Assembly (NCBI GenBank): GCA_002305015.1
Contig: DBPW01000037.1
Coordinates: 1 to 10,193, forward strand
Direction: 5' to 3'
DNA length: 10,193 bases
Origin: Bacteroidales bacterium UBA1410
Lineage (GTDB): Bacteria; Bacteroidota; Bacteroidia; Bacteroidales; Dysgonomonadaceae
The notes under the pieces are model-generated. The model saw only the letters and a list, made by a program, of their open reading frames with translations, was not told the origin of the DNA and searched no databases. Each line of letters opens with the position of its first letter. Within the stretch, counting starts at the first letter, position 1. Shown here in pieces: positions 7,069 to 10,193 of the stretch. A program made the position numbers and the translations under genes.

Positions 7069-8067
7069 TTAAAAAAATTCGATCAGTTTTTCTATTTCCG
7101 CTTTTGGTGAAGTTTTTTCATACAAAATACGATAAACTGTATTTACAATAGGAATTTGAATTTTAAATCGCTGATTCATCTCCACAATACATTTCGCTCC
7201 GTAATATCCTTCAGCGATCATTTCCATTTCCAATTGTGCCGTTTTCACTGAATATCCTTTACCGATCATGGTACCCAAGGTGCGATTACGACTAAATTGC
7301 GAATAACCGGTGGCTAACATATCACCTAAATAATGTTGTTCGCAAATATTCCGATTCTCTATGGGAACAACTTCATTCAAAAAATGTTCCATTTCATTCG
7401 CACAATTTGCCATTAAAACTGCCTGAAAATTATCACCGTATAGTAATCCCTGACAAACGCCAGCTGCAATGGCATAAATATTTTTCAAAACTGAAGCCAA
7501 TTCGATCCCTGTTACATCTTCTGAAACAGAAGTATGCAAAAAACGCGATTTTATGGCTTCGGCCAATACTGTTGCCTTTTGCATATCCTTACACGCTGAG
7601 GTAAGAAACGATAATCTTTCCAGAGCAATTTCTTCGGCATGACATGGACCCGATAACACTCCTATATTTTCCAAAGGGATTTTAAAATTATAGGCAAAAT
7701 ATTCACTAACTACCATATTTTCGTTCGGAATAATACCTTTTATTGCGGAAACAATATATTTTCCTCTAAAAGTGCTATTCCAAATTTTTTTAAAATATTG
7801 TTTCACAAAAGGAGAAGGGATGGCCAGTATAATTGTATCGGAGTCCTTGATCGCTCTCTCAAGATTAGAATAAAAAGTGATTTGAGCTAAATTAAACTTG
7901 ACATTGGTAAGATAATCGGGATTGTGCCCTAATTTATAAAAATTTTCTATCTGTTCTGTGCGTCGAATATACCAATTAATATGCTTTTGATTCATCAATA
8001 CAATTTTCGCCAGAGCAGTACCCCAAGTACCACCACCAACAATACAAACGTTTCCTACTGAATCCAT
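7069..8067 (-). CDS. gpsA: NAD(P)-dependent glycerol-3-phosphate dehydrogenase
   Basis: The 332-residue cytoplasmic enzyme reduces dihydroxyacetone phosphate to sn-glycerol-3-phosphate for phospholipid synthesis. The N-terminal Rossmann fold carries the nucleotide-binding motif VGGGTWGTALA (10-20), the second nucleotide-contact region LAIPS (81-85) and SAIKGI (107-112) with catalytic Lys110. The family block LSGPCHAEEIA (138-148) follows, and the helical C-terminal domain begins with the second catalytic lysine, Lys195, in LKNIYAIAAG (194-203). Substrate-binding NRTLG is at 261-265 and EGYYGAKC at 286-293. Length is normal for the family. It starts 27 bp after lysS and ends 12 bp before pgi, with no terminator between, so the three form one transcription unit. 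Confidence 0.96.
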   Translation of the reverse strand: MDSVGNVCIVGGGTWGTALAKIVLMNQKHINWYIRRTEQIENFYKLGHNPDYLTNVKFNLAQITFYSNLERAIKDSDTIILAIPSPFVKQYFKKIWNSTFRGKYIVSAIKGIIPNENMVVSEYFAYNFKIPLENIGVLSGPCHAEEIALERLSFLTSACKDMQKATVLAEAIKSRFLHTSVSEDVTGIELASVLKNIYAIAAGVCQGLLYGDNFQAVLMANCANEMEHFLNEVVPIENRNICEQHYLGDMLATGYSQFSRNRTLGTMIGKGYSVKTAQLEMEMIAEGYYGAKCIVEMNQRFKIQIPIVNTVYRILYEKTSPKAEIEKLIEFF

Positions 8068-8094
8068 GATAGTTTTGATTTTAAGGCGTCAAAT

Positions 8095-9831
8095 TTAAGA
8101 TAATTTTTCCGCATTGACTACCCATGTTTTAACCTCTTCAAGGGCAGGATTGTTTAATTCAAGCTTGAATTTTTTGTTAAATTCACATAGTTCTTGATGT
8201 AATTTGTGAGGGTCAACATTTTTCAAGCTCTTAACTTCATTATACCCGACTTTTTGTAAAACCGGAACCCATTCTTCCGGAATACCGATTGCCACATATT
8301 TATCCGGTGCGTCTTTCTTAATAGGTTTTTCCGGGCGCATCTGTGGAAACAATAAAACTTCCTGAATAGCTGTTTGACCGGTAAGCAACATGGTCAGTCG
8401 ATCCATTCCTATACCCATTCCCGCAGTTGGCGGCATGCCATATTCTAATGCTCTAAGAAAATCCTGATCGATAAACATAGCTTCATCATCACCTTTTTCG
8501 GAAAGCCGAAGTTGCTCTTCAAAACGTTCACGCTGATCAATCGGATCATTTAATTCCGAATAAGCATTTGCTAATTCTTTTCCATTGACAATTAATTCAA
8601 ATCGTTCCGTTAATTCAGGATTGTTACGATGGCGTTTACATAACGGAGACATTTCAATAGGATAATCAATTATGAAAGTCGGTTGTATAAAATGAATCTC
8701 ACACTTTTCACCAAAAATTTTATCGATAAGCTTACCTTTGCCCATTGTTTCATCTTGCTCGATTCCTAGTTGTTCACAAACTTTTCGAAGTTCTTCTTCA
8801 CTCATTCCGCTAATATCGATCCCTGTATATTCTTTAATAGCATCGATCATTGTAATGCGCTTGTACGGAGCCTTGAAATCAATTACATTTTCTCCGACTT
8901 TCACTTTCGTTGTACCTAACACCTCCATAGTAACATATTCCAACATTTGCTCAACAAACTCCATCATCCATTTATAATCCTTGTACGCAACATAAATTTC
9001 CAAAACTGTGAATTCGGGATTATGAGTCCGATCCATCCCTTCATTCCTAAAATCACGCGAAAATTCATATACGCCATCAAATCCTCCGACAATAAGACGT
9101 TTCAAATACAATTCATTCGCTATACGTAAATAAAGATCAATATCGAGCGCATTATGATGGGTAATAAAGGGACGAGCTGAAGCTCCCCCCGGTATACTTT
9201 GCAAAACAGGCGTATCGACTTCAAGATAGCCATGCTGATTGAAAAAATTACGCATGGCATTGAAGATTTTAGTACGCTTTATAAATATATCTTTGACGTC
9301 TTCGTTAACTATCAAATCAACATAACGTTGACGGTAACGAAGTTCAGGATCATTGAATTTATCATAAACAACCCCATCTTTCATTTTCACGATTGGCAAA
9401 GGACGAAGAGATTTTGCAAGGACTTTCAATGATTGAGCATGAACAGATATTTCTCCGGTTTGCGTGCGGAAAACATACCCTGTAACGCCAATAAAATCGC
9501 CTATATCAAGCAATTTTTTAAAAACAACATTATAAAAATCTTTATTTTCATCCGGACAGATATCATCACGCGTCACATAAACTTGTATTCTCCCTTTTGC
9601 ATCTTGTAGTTCAATAAAAGAAGCTTTACCCATAATACGACGACTCATAAGGCGTCCTGCAATGCTTACCTGTCGTTTTTCACCATCATCTTTAAATTCA
9701 TTTTTTATATCGGTTGAATAAGCATTTACTTCATATAATTCGGCAGGATACGGTTCAATTCCTAATTTTCTTAACTCGTTAAGACTTTGTCTGCGGATAA
9801 TTTCCTGCTCACTAAGATCAAAATTATGCAT
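8095..9831 (-). CDS. lysS: Lysine--tRNA ligase (class II)
   Basis: The 578-residue enzyme charges tRNA-Lys using ATP. The order is: an N-terminal helix; an OB-fold anticodon-binding domain (about 54-140, VSIAGRLMSRRIMGKASFIEL); then the class II catalytic core. Motif 1 is around GYLEVDTPVL (201-210), motif 2 is FRNEGMDRTHNPEFT (261-275) with the ATP-contacting Arg262, and motif 3 is GMGIGMDRLTML (471-482). E. coli LysS is 505 residues. Here about 70 extra residues follow motif 3 and PQMRPEKP, starting near 511 (YVAIGIPEEWVPVLQKVGYN). This tail resembles a helix-hairpin-helix-like module and is, I believe, typical of Bacteroidetes LysS. The ATG at 9831 has no clear Shine-Dalgarno, as usual in the phylum. 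It is the first gene of the lysS-gpsA-pgi unit and lies just after an rRNA operon on the same strand. Confidence 0.97.
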   Translation of the reverse strand: MHNFDLSEQEIIRRQSLNELRKLGIEPYPAELYEVNAYSTDIKNEFKDDGEKRQVSIAGRLMSRRIMGKASFIELQDAKGRIQVYVTRDDICPDENKDFYNVVFKKLLDIGDFIGVTGYVFRTQTGEISVHAQSLKVLAKSLRPLPIVKMKDGVVYDKFNDPELRYRQRYVDLIVNEDVKDIFIKRTKIFNAMRNFFNQHGYLEVDTPVLQSIPGGASARPFITHHNALDIDLYLRIANELYLKRLIVGGFDGVYEFSRDFRNEGMDRTHNPEFTVLEIYVAYKDYKWMMEFVEQMLEYVTMEVLGTTKVKVGENVIDFKAPYKRITMIDAIKEYTGIDISGMSEEELRKVCEQLGIEQDETMGKGKLIDKIFGEKCEIHFIQPTFIIDYPIEMSPLCKRHRNNPELTERFELIVNGKELANAYSELNDPIDQRERFEEQLRLSEKGDDEAMFIDQDFLRALEYGMPPTAGMGIGMDRLTMLLTGQTAIQEVLLFPQMRPEKPIKKDAPDKYVAIGIPEEWVPVLQKVGYNEVKSLKNVDPHKLHQELCEFNKKFKLELNNPALEEVKTWVVNAEKLS

Positions 9832-9870
9832 ACTTATACTATCTATTATCGCTTACTATTGCTAAAATTC

Positions 9871-9896
9871 ATGCAAAAGTACAAAATATATTGCAT
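9871..9896 (-). promoter_or_regulatory. Putative lysS promoter -7 box within a short dyad
   Basis: On the minus strand TACTTTTG (9881-9874) fully matches the Bacteroidetes -7 consensus TAnnTTTG, about 43 bases before the lysS ATG. No convincing TTTG -33 box is found at the usual distance, where the sequence reads AAGAT. The -7 box overlaps one half of an inverted repeat, ATGCAA (9871-9876) and TTGCAT (9891-9896), spaced by 14 bases. This dyad could be an operator, but it is short enough to arise by chance. Confidence 0.45.
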
Positions 9897-9944
9897 ACTA
9901 TCTTTATGTTAAGTTTTTTTGGTATATCAATCATGTTGATTCCA

Positions 9945-10057
9945 AAAGTTATCGTCAGCCGTAAGGCAAGTCGATATCGGCAACCCTACAGCGATGACAA
10001 GTTCGATCCCCAGCTCCGGGCGCCAAGTTGTCGAAGCGGATTCGGGAGGGAAGGTAC
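9945..10057. other. GC-rich non-coding spacer of unknown role between rRNA terminator and lysS promoter
   Basis: About 59 of the 100 bases from 9951 to 10050 are G or C, far above the AT-rich genes around it. Open frames cross it on both strands (about 75 codons each), but neither shows a recognisable domain and both run into the terminator or the rRNA gene, so I do not call them genes. Visible structure: GCC-GTAA-GGC (9959-9967, a GNRA tetraloop if read on the plus strand), GACAA/TTGTC arms (9996-10000 and 10028-10032) enclosing a C- and G-rich segment, CGAA/TTCG arms at about 10032-10044, and three loosely related CAAGTcGA-like repeats at 9967, 9998 and 10024. It could be a structured small RNA, a leader of lysS from a more distal promoter, or an rRNA spacer remnant. 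Confidence 0.4.
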
Positions 10058-10064
10058 AAAAACG

Positions 10065-10107
10065 AAAAAGCCTTCGACGGAAAGAAAAACTTCCGCGAAG
10101 GCTTTTT
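10065..10107 (-). terminator. Intrinsic terminator of the rRNA operon
   Basis: Arms AAAAAGCCTTCG (10065-10076) and CGAAGGCTTTTT (10096-10107) are perfectly complementary. The stem continues inward with CGGAA (10078-10082) and TTCCG (10091-10095) past one bulged base at 10077, giving 17 pairs and an 8-base loop. Read on the minus strand the stem ends in a run of five T, followed by CG and another five T. It begins about 10 bases after the 5S rRNA 3' end, as expected for the end of an rRNA operon, and separates it from lysS. Confidence 0.9.
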
Positions 10108-10116
10108 GCGTAAAAT

Positions 10117-10193
10117 AAGACGGCGGCTGCCTGCTCTCCCGCATCTGTGTGCAGTACCATCGGTGCTATCGGGCTTAACTTCTCTGTTCGGAA
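10117..10193 (-). rRNA. rrf: 5S ribosomal RNA, 3' part (cut by window edge)
   Basis: Read on the minus strand from 10193, the sequence begins TTCCGAACAGAGAAGTTAAG and continues through the conserved CCGATGGTACTGC and GGGAGAGCAGG segments to GCCGCCGTCTT. This is the 3' two thirds of a bacterial 5S rRNA of the Bacteroidetes type. About 77 of roughly 110 nucleotides are present; the 5' strand of helix I and loop A lie beyond the window. The exact 3' end is uncertain by a few bases. The rest of the rRNA operon (16S, 23S) is expected at higher coordinates outside the window. Confidence 0.95.

Noticed and set aside
9955..9985. Resemblance of TCAGCCGTAAGGCAAG to the SRP RNA apical loop, and of CGGCAACC to a SAM-I riboswitch core.
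   Set aside because: The SRP AGCAG side and the GGAA loop are missing, and none of the other SAM-I conserved blocks surround the match; both are short chance likenesses.
9950..10025. tRNA-like 3' end on the plus strand (GTTCGATCC T-loop-like, ending GCGCCA at 10025).
   Set aside because: T-stem does not pair, the acceptor spacing is one base off, and no matching 5' acceptor strand is found about 75 bases upstream.
9891..10160. Two small open frames on opposite strands covering the GC-rich spacer and the rRNA terminator.
   Set aside because: They overlap each other, cross a terminator stem, and one runs into the 5S rRNA gene; no domain or signal is recognisable in either.
1..10193. CRISPR arrays, tRNA genes, phage genes or toxin-antitoxin pairs.
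   Set aside because: No regularly spaced repeats, cloverleaf patterns or matching small gene pairs were seen in any gap on either strand.

Overview
The window looks like chromosomal core DNA of a Bacteroidetes bacterium, probably of the order Bacteroidales. It is AT-rich, with weak or absent Shine-Dalgarno sequences. Two gene upstream regions carry the Bacteroidetes-type -7 promoter box TAnnTTTG. The proteins have Bacteroidetes-style lengths and features, for example a LysS with a C-terminal extension, a 453-residue Pgi and a 641-residue glutamine-dependent NadE. The run lysS-gpsA-pgi-HAD hydrolase is, to my knowledge, a familiar order in this group.

All genes except the one at the left edge are on the minus strand, so transcription runs from high to low coordinates. 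Reading that way: the 3' part of a 5S rRNA gene (10193 to about 10117, cut by the window edge) is followed by a strong intrinsic terminator (10107-10065) that closes the rRNA operon. Next comes a GC-rich spacer of about 110 bases that I cannot explain, then the lysS promoter region and lysS. gpsA follows after 27 bp and pgi 12 bp later. A 114-bp gap holding a perfect 12-bp hairpin separates pgi from a HAD-family hydrolase gene. After 92 bp with a promoter-like box come nadE, then (15 bp later) a fusion of a sugar-kinase-like APH domain with a RapZ C-terminal domain, then (30 bp later) a MurU-like sugar-1-phosphate nucleotidyltransferase. Convergent to these, at the left edge, is the C-terminal half of an IS30-family transposase on the plus strand with its DD(33)E triad intact.

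The lysS-gpsA-pgi genes are housekeeping: lysine tRNA charging, glycerol-3-phosphate for phospholipids, and glucose/fructose-6-phosphate interconversion. nadE makes NAD+. The most interesting part is the last pair. The kinase domain resembles AmgK (anomeric MurNAc/GlcNAc kinase) and its neighbour resembles MurU (MurNAc-1-phosphate uridylyltransferase), the two enzymes of the Pseudomonas-type anabolic peptidoglycan-sugar salvage route. Here the kinase is fused to the RapZ C-terminal domain, which in enterobacteria senses glucosamine-6-phosphate and binds RNA. A salvage kinase carrying its own amino-sugar sensor is an attractive hypothesis. The HAD hydrolase upstream could be the matching sugar phosphatase, but this is weaker.

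The only gene-free stretch approaching 300 bases is 9832-10116. It holds the lysS promoter region, the GC-rich spacer and the rRNA terminator.
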